Shown here one piece after another: positions 6,051 to 6,730 of a DNA stretch of 6,730 nt. The notes below the pieces were generated by a model, which was given only the letters and a program-made list of their open reading frames with translations, did no database searches and was not told the DNA's origin. The translations under genes were made by a program, and so were the position numbers. Origin of the DNA: Candidatus Zixiibacteriota bacterium (lineage in GTDB: Bacteria > Zixibacteria > MSB-5A5 > CAIYYT01); the NCBI GenBank assembly GCA_963205155.1, contig CAUJJY010000116.1:1-6730 (forward strand). The letters run 5' to 3'. The number at the start of each line of letters is the position of its first letter. Positions within the stretch are counted from its first letter, which is position 1.

Positions 6051-6730
6051 AAGCATTCTTCAAGATTTTGCGACGGAACTTGGCGTAGGTGCCATAGTCA
6101 ATATAGTACTTCTTGTCGTCGAGCAGCGTGAAGGTCTTGGTCGTGATATCCTGCACCTCTTTGATGCGATCAGTCACCGTCCAAATGAAACCATCCGAGC
6201 CTGCGCCCGAACCGTACGACACCATGAAAATCTTGTCGCCCGGTTTAGCGTGGTCGAGGATTGCCGTCAAACCCAGCGGCGAAGCACCCGAATAGGTGTT
6301 GCCCAGACGCGGGGTCAGACGTCCTGTTTCCATCTGCTCTTTCTTGAAGCCAAGCATCTGCCCCACACGATGCGGGAACTTGCCGTTCGGCTGGTGAAAC
6401 ACTGCCCACTGGAAGTCACCCGGCTTGGTGCCGGATTTCTTCAGCAGTTCGTTAGCCGCGCCCAGCGTATGCTTGAAATATGCCGGCTCGCCGGTAAAAC
6501 GGCCGCCGTGCTGTGGATAAAACTCGTGTTCGCGACGCCAGAAGTCCGGCGTGTCGGTCATGTATGAGGTCGTGAAATCGCACTCGGCAACGAGATTCTT
6601 GTCTCCCATCACAAAAGCCGCAGCGCCTGCTCCAGCTGAATACTCTAGCGCATCGCCCGGGGCGCCTTGCGAAGTATCCGCTGCGATACCCATTCCATAC
6701 TCGATTTCGCCGGCTTTGACCAAAGTCATC
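6049..6730 (-). CDS. Hydroxymethylglutaryl-CoA synthase, archaeal type, N-terminus outside the window
   Basis: The enzyme condenses acetyl-CoA with acetoacetyl-CoA to form HMG-CoA. About 227 C-terminal residues are present; the family is about 350 long, so roughly the first third, including the catalytic cysteine, lies beyond 6730. The Met at 6729 is internal and is not a start. Seen from the window edge inward (numbered from that Met) are IAADTSQGAPGDALEYSAGAG at 15-35 (a CoA/acyl-pocket region), TDTPDFWRREHEFYPQHGG at 58-76, and RFTGEPAYFKH at 77-87. Then come VFHQPNGKFPHRV at 110-122 with the catalytic-type His112, GNTYSGASPLGL at 143-154, and VSYGSGAGSDGF at 170-181. The tail IDYGTYAKFRRKI is typical of archaeal HMG-CoA synthases and unlike the bacterial MvaS or eukaryotic forms. 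Eleven bases separate its TAG stop from the thiolase start, and that stop is part of the thiolase ribosome site. A 3-ketoacyl-ACP synthase III-like protein was considered, but these motifs are specific for HMG-CoA synthase. Confidence 0.94.
   Translation of the reverse strand, partial: MTLVKAGEIEYGMGIAADTSQGAPGDALEYSAGAGAAAFVMGDKNLVAECDFTTSYMTDTPDFWRREHEFYPQHGGRFTGEPAYFKHTLGAANELLKKSGTKPGDFQWAVFHQPNGKFPHRVGQMLGFKKEQMETGRLTPRLGNTYSGASPLGLTAILDHAKPGDKIFMVSYGSGAGSDGFIWTVTDRIKEVQDITTKTFTLLDDKKYYIDYGTYAKFRRKILKNA

Overview
The window is a single, tightly packed block of seven genes, all read on the minus strand. In transcription order (high to low coordinates) they are: the C-terminal part of an archaeal-type HMG-CoA synthase (6730 to 6049), an archaeal/SCP-x-type acetyl-CoA acetyltransferase (6037 to 4880), a DUF35 zinc-ribbon/OB-fold partner protein (4880 to 4488), a methylcrotonyl-CoA carboxylase-type carboxyltransferase beta subunit (4481 to 2874), a LiuC-type methylglutaconyl-CoA hydratase (2870 to 2076), a biotin carboxylase (1978 to 494), and a biotin-carrier protein cut by the window edge (494 to 1). 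The only gap longer than 11 bases is the 97 bases between the hydratase and the biotin carboxylase. Both window edges cut genes, so the operon continues on both sides. I see no RNA genes, mobile elements, CRISPR or phage features.

The genes fall into two modules that meet at one metabolite, 3-hydroxy-3-methylglutaryl-CoA (HMG-CoA). Module A (thiolase, DUF35 protein, HMG-CoA synthase) is the set known in archaea as a three-protein complex that condenses acetyl-CoA to acetoacetyl-CoA and passes it to HMG-CoA synthase. Module B (split methylcrotonyl-CoA carboxylase plus methylglutaconyl-CoA hydratase) is the lower part of leucine breakdown: 3-methylcrotonyl-CoA to 3-methylglutaconyl-CoA to HMG-CoA. 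Their co-transcription suggests either that leucine carbon enters HMG-CoA (and perhaps mevalonate/isoprenoids) beside de novo synthesis, that the condensing module runs backward to finish leucine degradation, or that the route runs from acetyl-CoA toward methylglutaconyl-CoA and isovaleryl-CoA. The window alone cannot decide between these; no HMG-CoA lyase, HMG-CoA reductase or isovaleryl-CoA dehydrogenase gene is in it.

Organism: G+C is roughly half, Shine-Dalgarno sites are clear before several genes (GGAGGTGG, TAGGAG), and junctions are of the TAATG or few-base type. The biotin-dependent leucine enzymes point to a bacterium carrying an archaeal-type HMG-CoA module, as in some uncultured or environmental bacterial phyla. 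This placement is an inference and I cannot name the lineage; an archaeon with an acquired leucine-catabolic set is not excluded.
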